Shown one piece after another: positions 11,370 to 21,469 of a DNA stretch of 64,000 bases. The notes under the pieces were generated by a model that was not told the DNA's origin, made no database searches, and was given only the letters and a program-made list of their open reading frames with translations. The number at the start of each line of letters is the position of its first letter. Position 1 is the first letter of the stretch. Origin of the DNA: Endothia cerciana (Eukaryota > Ascomycota > Sordariomycetes > Diaporthales > Cryphonectriaceae); assembly GCA_026119935.1 (NCBI GenBank), contig JALRMH010000001.1, positions 1,612,001 through 1,676,000 on the forward strand. The letters run 5' to 3'. The translations under genes were made by a program, and so were the position numbers.

Positions 11370-13116
11370 ATGAACGACGACGTTGACTGCAAGGTTGAGC
11401 CAAATTCGGCTGCAGAACGGAAGAGTGATGTTGACAGCAATGGACAAGCTGTTGCATATATCGACCCAGTCAAGGAGGCTAAAATGATGAGGAAATTCGA
11501 CGTAAGAACCACAACCTAACGACTTGAATAACTGGTTGACATCCTTCTGACACAAATTGACTCAGATCTGGGCGGTCGGTCTCCTAGGCCTACTCTACAT
11601 GTTGGCGAACCTCGACCGGTCAGTCCTTCCTCGACCTACACAAGAACGAGAGGATAATTAACGTTGGAGTCATCTTCGCAGGAGCAATATCGGAAATGCA
11701 GAGATCGCAGGACTTCCCGAAGATCTTGGCCTCGTCGGCAACCAATATGGCACTGCGGTGACGTTACTATACGCTACATATGTTCCATTCGAAACACCAG
11801 TCGCAGTTCTGCTGAAGATCATCGGGCCAAAATACCTCCTCACGGGCTGCTGCTTCGCGTGGGGAATGATATGCCTCTGTACCGGTTTCATTCAGAATTG
11901 GCAAGGTCTATACGCGTGTCGGCTCCTTACCGGCCTCTTCGAGGCTGGATTGATTCCATGCATCAATGTCTTCCTCGGCATGACGTATAAAAAATCTGAG
12001 CGAGGCAAAAGGTCGTCAGTGATCTTCGCTTTCAGCGCGTTGGCCAGTGCATTCGGCGGTGTCTTTGCATATGGCCTGACTCAAGTCCAGACCACAGGCT
12101 TGTTCACGTCGTGGCGAGCTTTGTTCATCACTGAAGGGTGCCTAACGGTACTCGTCTGTCCGCTATTCTTTTTCCTCTTCCCCGAGTCTCCGACGACGGC
12201 ATGGTTCCTGGATGAAGAAGAGAAGGAGATGATGAAGCTACGTTATCAGCTTGACCCTCACTGGGGCGTTGTTGATGAAGAGTTCAGCTGGGAAGAAGTG
12301 CGGCTTGCGCTGACAGATCCCAAGTTCTTTGCCTTGTGAGTTATAGCAATGCTATTTGGTTTACATCCATTGCATCGTTACGACGCTAACCGAAACACAG
12401 TTTCACATTTCAGTTCTCGGTTGATGTCTCTTTATACGGATTCACGACATTCTTGCCCGCTATCATCAAAGGGCTGGGCTATACGTCCGTTCATGCCAAT
12501 CTCCTGACCGTGCCAGTCTATTTTTGGGGGTTATTGACCTTCGCATTTACGGCATTCATGTCTGATAGACTGAGAAATCGCGGATACTGGATTGGGGGAC
12601 CTTTGATCTGTCTAGTCATCGGATATGCGATATTGATATCGGTCGACAGCCTTGCTGTTCGATATTTTGCTTGCTTCAGTAAGCACTCCGTCACCTTTCT
12701 CTTCACAACGACTGGCATGATTCTTAAGTCGCTTGAGCTGACCACCATTTTCAGTCACTGTAATGGGCATCTATCCCACGACAGGTATGAGCATCATGTG
12801 GCTTAGCGATAATGTGTCCCGTCACTTCAAACGGTCCACTATGGTAGGAGCCACATTGACGCTGGGCAACACTGCTGGTGTCGCCGTGGGCCAGATCTTT
12901 GTTTCCAGAGATAGCCCAAGATACACCAAAGGTCTCTCAATAGCGATGGGTCTTGCTGCCGTTGCTTTGGCCATGGTGGCGACTCTCATGATCGGCATGG
13001 GCTTGGCGAACAAACGACGTGCTGCAAGGATCGCTGCCGCTGAGCAGGCCGGAAACCCATTGCCTCACCAGCCTGAGTTGGGCGACAAGGACGTCCACTT
13101 CAGGTACAGTTTATAA
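11370..13116 (+). CDS. MFS transporter, Dal5/allantoate permease-like (anion:cation symporter), 492 aa
   Basis: Plasma-membrane permease of the Dal5 type, a family that imports organic anions such as allantoate, ureidosuccinate, nicotinate and some dipeptides. Exons 11370-11501, 11566-11618, 11682-12335, 12401-12678, 12755-13116 total 1479 nt, phase consistent. The family hallmark LANLDRSNIGNA ends the first membrane helix, and RLLTGLFEAGLIPC, SWRALFITEG and FLFPESP follow. About 12 hydrophobic segments can be traced, with acidic and basic cytosolic N- and C-termini. It is divergent from the oxoprolinase and followed by the Zn2Cys6 gene, which suggests it brings in the cluster substrate. The actual substrate is unknown. 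Confidence 0.92.
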
Positions 13117-13595
13117 TCAACAGCATCAGTGCATAGGATCGATCTTTTGGGATCTGAGCCTCTGATGCTAACTACTTCCTCTAATTCACACCTGGAGACT
13201 CAAATCGATTCGCTATTTAAAGCTCTCCAGTTTGGACGGAACGAGATCTTGTCGGCCCAACCAATCAAATCACAACTAAAGTTTGGCAGTATCAACGTGA
13301 TCTTGGGAATTAAGCTCTACCTCCTCGCTTTCGATAGCATAATAAGCAATTTTGTCATGGGGTTCGGCAAGTTCGGTGTAGAGCATACTAGATGGCCTTG
13401 GCCATCCCATCTCATCGTACGATGCTTGACAACGAGGGTCGGATCCCGAACCGGCAGACGCTGGCGTTATCTCCTCTGACCCACATCTTTCCGATTGACC
13501 GCTTCATGCTATTATATCATCTGTCAATCGGCATTCTCCATTGCTTATCCGACTGTGTCCGGCACATTTCGACCGATCTCCAACTCCTCCTCATC
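13117..13595. other. Intergenic, upstream of the Zn2Cys6 gene
   Basis: 479-bp spacer between transporter stop and regulator start. No gene is supported. I see no clear TATA box. Confidence 0.4.
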
Positions 13596-16073
13596 ATGTC
13601 TTTGTCTTCGAATAGCCCGGCTCCTCCCATCAGTCCGGCTAGGCGGCAAAAGCGAATATTTGCGGCATGCAGGTTAGCTGAATGGCTTCACCATCTGAAC
13701 TGGGACGTTTCCTTCGCCGGACAGTATTTTACTGACTGGAGAGCTAGTCGATGCCACGCGCAGAAGACGAAGTGCACTGGCGAACAGCCTTGCCGAAGCT
13801 GCGTCAGGTCCGGCAGGGCCGCCGAGTGTACCTTTCCCGTCCGGGCGAGGAAGATAATCGTACTAGAAAGGTCGTGAACGCCGCCCCTTCTGGCGCTATA
13901 CCATGAGCTGTCACCCCGGGTGCTGACAAGGCCAATGCAATGCAGCTACATCCAGAAACTCCTGGCCGACAATGTTGAGCTTAGAAAGAGTAAGGGTGCG
14001 ACCGCGATGGAGTCAGGGTCTCCATCTGGCGCTGTACACGTCGATATGTCCTCTCTAGGGGGCATGGCGAACGATACGACAGACGAACATGCTAATGATC
14101 ATACTGAAGAGGGGGCTGATGCAGACGCGGCCAATCCACTTCTTGAGCAACGTGTCCTGGCTCATGACAACAATCTATCCTTAGGGGCAGTATATGTCGG
14201 TGGGGCCGCTTGTACGGCTTTTGCAACACGACTTGGTGCTTGCGCACGCGGAGCCCCATTGTATGTGGGCGAGACACCATATACCGTGCCTGTGTATAAG
14301 CATCCCACCTTAAGCCGCCGCCTCCATGAGCAGTACACCATCCCAAGCCGAGCATACGCAAACACTTTGATTCAAGTCGTGATGAGATTTATTGGTGCGG
14401 ACTACCACTTGATCAGAAGGAAGTCATACCTGGAAAAGGTTGATCTCCTCTACGATGGCCGTGAACAGACACATGCACTGTCCTTGTGCCGGTTCTTTGC
14501 CTTATTGGCTCTAGGAGAACTTTGGTTGAAGAAGACCGGTGCTATTGAAGATGGAGAGAAAACGGTACCTGGGACGAGATTCTTCTTGCAAGCGGTTTCT
14601 CTCTTCCAGGAACAATACGAGGAGCCTAGTATCGAGTACATCGAGACCCTCTTAGTACTGGTGTGTCCCTCTCCGAAAGCAAAATAAACATTTACAGTAA
14701 ACAACCGGCGGAATACTAATGTTAGATAGTGCTTCTATTCTTTTGCTCTCAACCGGAAGAACACTGCGTTTGTCTACGCCGGTCTGGCTATGCGCTTAAG
14801 CCAAACCATGGGTCTCCATCGGAACATCACATATGGACGAGCCACAAGCGCTGCAGAGATTGAGAATCGCAGGCGGGTTTGGTGGACTGTATACATATTT
14901 GATCGGCTCGCCAGCTCAAAACTTGGTCACCCCATAATAAGTGACGGGGATATCGATGCTCCTTTCCCATCGTTTGACAACCTGCCAGATGAGGACAAGG
15001 ACGATTTCTTCGATCCCATGCAGCTCATTGCCAACATCAAACTCTCCCGTATCACGGGATCGATCTTGGCTCTCATCTACGGCGGGCCGGTCCAGAAGGC
15101 TCCTGGCAACTTTATTCGGAATGTTCACACAATCTTGAACAACCTGAAGCAGCTGGATGCCGAGCTCCCCGTGGAGCTGAGGCTGGACCACACCAAGTTT
15201 CCAGCATATGGCTCACGATCCGTTGCATCGTTACGCCTGCACTTCAATCAGGTCTAGAACACCTCTTGCTACTTCTAATGCTGAGACGAGGCTAACACTT
15301 TGGATTAGAATCTCATTCTGACTACAAGACCTGTGCTGCTGCACGTGCTCAATTACAATCTCAAGCGACTCCGATCCGAGCCTTCGACGACTGTGGACGC
15401 TCGGACGCTCTCGGCCATGACAATTGCTTTGAGCGAGGCTTGCATCTACGCCGCAAGAGCGTCGGCGAACCTCCTCGAGCAGCTCTGGATAAGCGGAAAT
15501 ATCTCAACCTTTGGCTACTTTGACGCGCATTATACATTCTCAACAACAGTGGTCTTGATGATTTCGAATGTTCTTCGCCCGAACAATGAAGACAGAGATG
15601 CCATTGCCTTGTCTTCGGCCCTGCTTCAGTCCATGGTCGATGATGGCAACCTTCCGGCCCGGGAGGTCAATGACAGGATTGCCGCCTTGCGGAAGGACTT
15701 CGAGAGTCTGAAGACATCGGAAGGGCTTGATGGGGGCCTAATGACGGAGCCTATAAAAGGGTGCATCACATCGACGGGCACTTTCGCTGCCAACGTTAAC
15801 CGCAGCCGCCCTCTTTCTCCACAACGGCCACGCTATGCATCTATTACAAGCATCTCGACGCCATCGAGATCAGACAGCACTATTGAATCGACGGGGCGGC
15901 CAACTGTTGCCACGGCGCCATTAGATGCACCTTTCATGCAAGATTTTCTTGGGAACTGTGTCCAGGAATGGAGTCCACAGGAATTTGAGTTCCAGAACGA
16001 CAAAGACGGTGTCTGGGCTTCGGCCTGGGACAATATCGATTTCCACTCGAGCGGTGAAGGCTTTACTCTTTGA
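13596..16073 (+). CDS. Zn2Cys6 transcription factor with fungal-specific TF domain, 733 aa
   Basis: Likely pathway-specific regulator. Exons 13596-13672, 13748-13870, 13946-14660, 14730-15251, 15309-16073 total 2202 nt. The binuclear cluster is assembled across the first intron: AAC-S-RCHAQKTKC, then PCRSCVRSGRAAEC, giving all six cysteines. A short coiled linker follows (SYIQKLLADNVELRK). The middle region carries the fungal-specific domain signature, AMRLSQTMGLHR and RRRVWWTVYIFDR. The C-terminus is Ser/Pro rich and ends in an acidic, Trp-containing stretch that could activate transcription. The donor of intron 2 (GTCGTG) is weak, but the phase and the branch-like GCTGAC support it. Its position between transporter and dehydrogenase suggests it controls this cluster; the sequence does not prove it. 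Confidence 0.92.
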
Positions 16074-16184
16074 ATCTTGCACACATACGACAGTCACGAC
16101 GTAACACGCATACATAGACAAATTTTACGAGCAGTATTTGCTCCCATTTGGCTTCTCATAGACAGTTATATGGAGTGCAAATTC

Positions 16185-17306
16185 CTACACCCTATTCACC
16201 AAAGTCACCTTACCCTTGTCACCAAAGAAGAATTCCTCCAAGTTCTTTAGGCCAACCTCGTCGAAGTTTCTCCAGCTCGACTGAGAAGCCACTCCGATAT
16301 GCGGTAGGACCGTAACCCTAAGATCATCCTTCAACTTTGGGTTGATCCCCGGTTCGTGGGCATGGACATCCAACCCGACCCCAACGACCTGACCCCTATC
16401 CATCGCTTCTAGCAGATCATCCTCGTTAATCAAGCCACCCCTAGCGATGTTCACTATCCTAATCTTTCTGTCTTTTATTCTACTCAGCGAAGCTGCAGAA
16501 ATCATATGCCTCGTCTCCGTGGTCAGTGGACATGCCAGGCAGATACAATCTGAAACTTCGAGCAGGTTCTCGAACGTGTCGTGGAAGGTGGCTCCAATCC
16601 TTGTCCCTTCGGGTGACAGTATGCGCTGCTCAGCGCCAGGTCTCCTCTTCCGATTGTGATAATGCACCTCCATTCCCAGGGCTGAAGCGGCCTTTTGGGC
16701 TATAGCCAGTCCGATGTGTCCCATCCCGACCACGCCCAACACTTGACCGCACGGATCGGCTGCTAGGTGGCCGATTTCTCTGCTAGCACTCCAGCCCCCT
16801 TCTGTGCGGGCACAATGCTCAGCAAATGTGAAATACCGGTACGTATTGAGAATCAAATGCAGCGCCGTGTTAGCCACCGCTTCAGTATTCGTGTTTGGTG
16901 TATTGGCGTAGGCAATGCCTCGCTCCGCCAATGACTGAATGTCTGCGGCGTCGTATCCATGGCCGCTGCAGCCGATGTACTTCAAAGTGGACGGATAGTA
17001 CGTCAGAGGTGCTCCCTGGAAAAGCTGGTGCTGGCTGTACGGACCGGCTTTGAGCCACCCAGTCCGAACAATGGCATCGATCGTGGCGTAGGGGCCGCCA
17101 GGCTGAAGTCGCTCGCAAAACTCGTCGACGGAAGGGCAATCATATTGGATGATGTTGAACTTTTGTCTGATGCGTTCCCAGGTCGGGGTGCAAAGGTCTG
17201 CGTGAACGCTGGAGAGGACGAGGAGGACTATCGGCTTCTTAGACTCCGCGCCCACTGCACCGGTCTCCTGAGACCCGGATTTGGTGTCATTTCCCAAGTC
17301 TCCCAT
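16185..17306 (-). CDS. D-isomer-specific 2-hydroxyacid dehydrogenase, 373 aa
   Basis: NAD(P)-dependent enzyme that reduces a 2-oxoacid to a D-2-hydroxyacid (the glyoxylate/hydroxypyruvate reductase group). Single exon. The nucleotide-binding loop GMGHIG lies at residues 194-199, followed by HNRKRRPG, a basic Arg/Lys-containing segment after strand 2 that may favour NADPH. CPLTTETRHMI, the arginine motif NIARGGLI, the glutamate in HAHEPG and the histidine in LPHIGVAS supply the catalytic trio. I chose the ATG at 17306; an in-frame upstream extension to 17435 adds a segment without family features. Head-to-head with the M20 gene, 508 bp away. It could reduce the 2-oxoacid made by the aminotransferase; that link is inference. 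Confidence 0.9.
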   Translation of the reverse strand: MGDLGNDTKSGSQETGAVGAESKKPIVLLVLSSVHADLCTPTWERIRQKFNIIQYDCPSVDEFCERLQPGGPYATIDAIVRTGWLKAGPYSQHQLFQGAPLTYYPSTLKYIGCSGHGYDAADIQSLAERGIAYANTPNTNTEAVANTALHLILNTYRYFTFAEHCARTEGGWSASREIGHLAADPCGQVLGVVGMGHIGLAIAQKAASALGMEVHYHNRKRRPGAEQRILSPEGTRIGATFHDTFENLLEVSDCICLACPLTTETRHMISAASLSRIKDRKIRIVNIARGGLINEDDLLEAMDRGQVVGVGLDVHAHEPGINPKLKDDLRVTVLPHIGVASQSSWRNFDEVGLKNLEEFFFGDKGKVTLVNRV

Positions 17307-17814
17307 GGCGTCTTTCGCGGCCGGACCGAGTTGTCTTGAGTAAATATTAGCGTAAGCGCCCAGGAATCTACAAGAGTTGCTCAACTCTTGTCTTCTATCT
17401 TCATCCTCACTCGCTCTCAGGAAGAAATGGAGCACTCTGCCAGCCGAAAAGCCATCGGCGATGAAGCAGTATGCCGGTTGCTTAGATCACTGCCGACGCG
17501 ATATCACTCACAGCACTCGAGCCTGGATCACAAGCGGAGTCTTCGGTAAAGTTAGACCCAGGAGATAAGCCACCGGTATGACACCGATCAATGGGCGTGC
17601 CATCCGGCTTCGGGCCGGCAGCCTTTCGGAGCTCGGCTACAACGATCAATGTTACCTGGAGTGACCCATTTCGGCAACGACGGCCGTGGGCGGCTCACTG
17701 CCCTTATTGAAGGAGGTCTCTGCGTATATACCGGGAATGTGTGCATGAGTCTGTGGGTGTAAGCGTTCAACTAATTCGAAGGGTCAACGAGCAGTCTACA
17801 CATCTACGATCATC
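17307..17814. promoter_or_regulatory. Divergent promoter of dehydrogenase and M20 hydrolase, with a GATA site
   Basis: 508-bp bidirectional region. AGATAAG at 17563-17569 fits the HGATAR consensus. GGCCGTGGGC at 17682-17691 resembles the GGCCG-rich sequences at 6155 and 10854, and a CGG-N6-CGG direct spacing occurs at about 17672-17683. Candidate sites for a GATA factor and a Zn2Cys6 factor; binding is inferred. Confidence 0.45.
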
Positions 17815-18981
17815 ATGGCTGGATCATCTCTACATCCAGCCATCAAGCTGCTGAAATCTCTCATCAACATCGACAGCACGAGCGAGAAGGAACTTGAAAT
17901 CGGGCTCTTTCTGGAGAAGCATCTACTGGAATTAGGATACACTGTGGAGCGCATCGCCATAGCACCTGGGTCCTCTCGATACAATGTCTTCGCATACCTA
18001 GGACAACAGAGAAAATCACGAATTTTGATCACGTCGCATATGGATACCGTGCCGCCACACATTCCGTTCAGTATCGAGGGAGATATAATTCGTGGCCGTG
18101 GCGCTTGTGATGACCTTGGTCCTTTGGTCGCACAAATCTCTGCTGTCGAGGAGCTGCGAGAGGAGGGTAAAGTAAACGAGAAGGGTGGCGATATCAGCTT
18201 TTTATTCGTTGTTGGTGAGGAGAAAGGGGGCCCGGGTATGATTGCGGCGAACGACATGGGACTGGAATGGGAAGCTGGAATCTTTGGTGAGCCAACAGAG
18301 GGTAAACTTGCACAAGGGCACAAGGGTCACGTCGTATTTGAACTTGTTGCTCAGGGCAAGGCCAGGTAAGTTTATCTTGAGTGCTACCTTCTCAATGCCT
18401 CTCATAGAAGTGGTGGCTTCTCACTTTTCTGGTCACGGCTGACCGTGTCTTTAAATGGCAGCCATTCTGGCTATCCTCACCTTGGCAAGAGTGCAACAAC
18501 GGCACTCTTGCTTACCCTCAACGATCTTTCAGCGGTTCCATGGCCATCATCAGGCCTTCTTGGTCCGTCGACTCTGAACATCGGCAAGATAGAAGGCGGT
18601 GAAGGCTACAATATTGTTGCTGCATCTGCTAAAGCACTGTGTGGCGTGAGGGTGGCTGCAGACCTGCCAGAAATCAAGAAGCAACTTCTCAACGTTGCAT
18701 CAAAGCACCCAGATGTCCAGCTTGATGTTCTCTTTGAATATCCCGAGACCCTTCTTGACTGGGAGATTGACGGCTTCGAAGCAGCTCCAGTAGCATACGG
18801 TACAGATGTTCCGAGGTTGAGAGGAAATCACAAGAAGGTGCTATATGGTCCAGGGTCAATTCTTGTAGCTCATGGCAAAGATGAGTGCATTCGAGTGAGC
18901 GAGATACTGGAAAGTATTCGAGGGTATAAGATGCTCACTTTGAAATTCTTGCACCAGGAGCAAGAGGGACAGAACAAATGA
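17815..18981 (+). CDS. M20-family metallohydrolase (ArgE/DapE/carbamoylase type), 356 aa
   Basis: Di-zinc amidohydrolase that removes N-acyl or N-carbamoyl groups from amino acids, or cleaves small peptides. Exons 17815-18365 and 18462-18981 (intron GTAAGT...GGCAG) total 1071 nt. Metal and catalytic motifs are in the family order: SHMDTVPPH (His, Asp), GRGACDDLG (bridging Asp), GEEKGG (catalytic Glu plus metal Glu) and GEPTEGK, then the dimerisation domain starting HKGHV and ASHSGYPHLG, and a late metal His in ILVAHGKDE. No signal peptide, so cytosolic. Family members include bacterial L-N-carbamoylases that act after hydantoinases, which is why its company with a HyuA/HyuB-type enzyme is notable. 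Exact substrate unknown. Confidence 0.9.
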
Positions 18982-20009
18982 AACCAGCTTACAATTAAAC
19001 ATGTTATGCCTATGAGAAGAAGCCCTTGTTTTCTGGATCGTACGTAAAGGGTATCACTTTGAACTGCACTCACTTGTACTCGTGGACTCTCCTTCATGAA
19101 TGGATTATTGAAGACACGGCTCCAAAACCACCGAGACAGGAAGGGCTAGCCCATGCTGCGTCTCCATTACCTATGTAGCATTGTGCTACGTTGCTCTGGC
19201 TAAAAGTGAACAAGGGGTACTCTGGCAACCAACAAGCAATAGTGACACCATGATGTTTTCTCATTGGTGGTGATATCTTACTTATGAACACTCCACCAAC
19301 GGATTATACACCCGGAAGGATGCAATCTGGGGGTCTTACTATATGATCTTGGCATACGCACTTGTTGCACTGCCAAGACAAATCTCATGTTTTGGTTCTC
19401 ATCCTTTCTCCTTCGCCTATGAAAATCCATCTCTTCAAGTTCCGAAGGCCCAGATCCAGCTGGTGACTTGAAAGCTAGGTTTCCGGGCCTGGCATTGCCA
19501 GTTCAGGACTCTCCGGCTTCGCTATGGGCCAGGCTACGTTCTGCACCACAAACTATACCGAATCAGAGGGCTTTTGCCTACTTCTAGAGCATATCTATTA
19601 TGTACATCGATATTGAATAAATGGCTCGAGTCTCACCGTTGACCAAATCGGTAGGACCCTGCTGCCATTCTGGCACCGAAGAACCTCGCATCGAGGAGAG
19701 TGTGGCTATACTACACCAATTACATCTGCAATCTTATTGACAACAATGGTTACAGAATTCAGAAGTGCTCAAAAATCCAAAGGAAAATTCCATTCGTGGG
19801 AAAACAAATTTTCATGGATATGCCTTCTCTCTCGGGCTGGAGCACGCGCCAGAGCACACCGCTCACGCCCAAAAGAACTTGTTCGCACATGGAGATTCTG
19901 ATTATAAAAGAATCAGTTCCTTCCGGCTTCTCCCAATGTTACTTGTGTCAGCCTTTAAGACGAAAACCATACGGAAGAAAATAGCTGAAGTGTTTGACTA
20001 TTTGTCAAT
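18982..20009. other. Intergenic; TATA-like element before pectate lyase
   Basis: No gene supported. TATAAAA at 19913-19919, 91 bp before the pectate lyase ATG, is a plausible core promoter element. Confidence 0.4.
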
Positions 20010-21469
20010 ATGCGCGGCCTCACTCTTCTCGTAGTGTTCCCGGCCGTACTGGCCTGCACAGATCCAGACTCTGACCCTTGTGCGTCTTACATGTCCGCTA
20101 ATGGTGCGACCGCATCTGCCTTCTGTGCCACCTTCACCGAGTCGACTGTAACTGCAACAGCCGGCTTGCCATCTTGGGCGAGTAACTGCTCGAACAAGCC
20201 TAGTGCACTCTCTAAGGAGTGCAGCTGTTACCTTACCGGCACCGCCGTGGCTACGAGCTCTTCAACGTCGAAAGCCACCACCCAAACTTCCACGGCAACC
20301 ACCATCACTATCACGACATCGACCGGTCCAGCGACCACGGCAACTAACACGTGTGGCGCGGCGGCTGTTGACGCGCTGGTTGGGTACGCCGCTGGCACAA
20401 CGGGTGGAGGTAGCGGAAGCGGCACTACAGTCACGACTTGTTCAGAGCTTGAAGATGCTGTAGCGAACGGGGGCGTCATCAAAATCTCTGGAATTTTGGA
20501 CGGTTGCGACATTATTGACTTGGGCAGCGACATGACTGTGCTCGGTGTCGGGTCTCAGTCCGGTCAGTATTCTACACCCGTTCCTAATTCCTGATGCATT
20601 TGAAATGACTTGCTGCTACAGGCATGACGAATGGCGGATTCCGTGTCAAGGAACAGAGCAATGTGATCTTGCGAAATCTGTATATGCACGACGCACCAGA
20701 GTCAAAAGACCTGATCGAACTTCAGTACTCAACTTACGTCTGGATCGACCACTGCGACCTGTCATCAGATGGGTTGACTGGTGACAAGGATTACTATGAT
20801 GGCCTCCTCGATATCACACATGTAGGTCACTTCAGTATTCACACATACGGCATGTAAAGTGATCCTGCTTACCAACATTCTTTTTCAGGCGACGGATTTC
20901 GTGACCGCGTCATGGAACAAATTCCATGATCACTGGAAGGTGCGTATACCATATTCCTCATGGACCATGCGAGCTCACACCGTCACAAGGGCTCTCTGAT
21001 CGGTCATTCTGATAACAACGAAGCGGAAGACACCGGGCATCTGCGAGTCACATACCACCATAACTACTGGTCCAATGTGAACTCGAGACTCCCGTCCATT
21101 CGCTTCGGCACCGGCCATTTCTACAGTTCCTGCTTCGAGAATAACCCCACATCTGGTATCAACTCGCGCATGGGCGCTGAAGTGCTTGTTGAGGAGAATT
21201 ACTTCCTCAATACTAAACTCGCAATCGTCACCGATCTGGACAGCGACGAGGACGGGTATGCTATTGATAGGAACAATATCTTCGTCAATAGTACAGAGGA
21301 GATCACACAGGTTGGCAGCCTGACACCACCATATAGTTATACGTGAGTTGTCTACAGAACATTGACTAGCTTTCGATCTATGCTGAAATCAAGAGAACCC
21401 AGTCTCGATCCCGCATCATGCGTCTGCGACTTAGTCGAAGCTTACGCCGGAACCGGCATCGTTGGTTAA
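20010..21469 (+). CDS. Secreted pectate lyase, polysaccharide lyase family 1, with N-terminal Cys module, 407 aa
   Basis: Secreted enzyme cleaving polygalacturonate by calcium-dependent beta-elimination. Exons 20010-20562, 20622-20821, 20889-20939, 20990-21342, 21403-21469 total 1224 nt. A signal peptide (MRGLTLLVVFPAVLA) is followed by a small domain of about 65 residues with seven to eight cysteines (DPCASYMSANGA ... ECSCYL), a Thr/Ser-rich linker, and then the parallel beta-helix lyase domain. Lyase landmarks: SDMTVLGVGSQSG, VILRNLY, the Ca-binding block YVWIDHCDLSSD, HHNYWSNVNSRLPSIRFG with the catalytic-site arginines, and a Cys-containing tail ending AYAGTGIVG. The N-terminal module and linker are absent from minimal PL1 enzymes and may target the enzyme to substrate. 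Its closeness to the catabolic cluster is probably incidental. Confidence 0.93.

Noticed and set aside
13129..13479. 116-codon ORF between transporter and regulator
   Set aside because: No motif or conserved features; sits in the promoter of the Zn2Cys6 gene.
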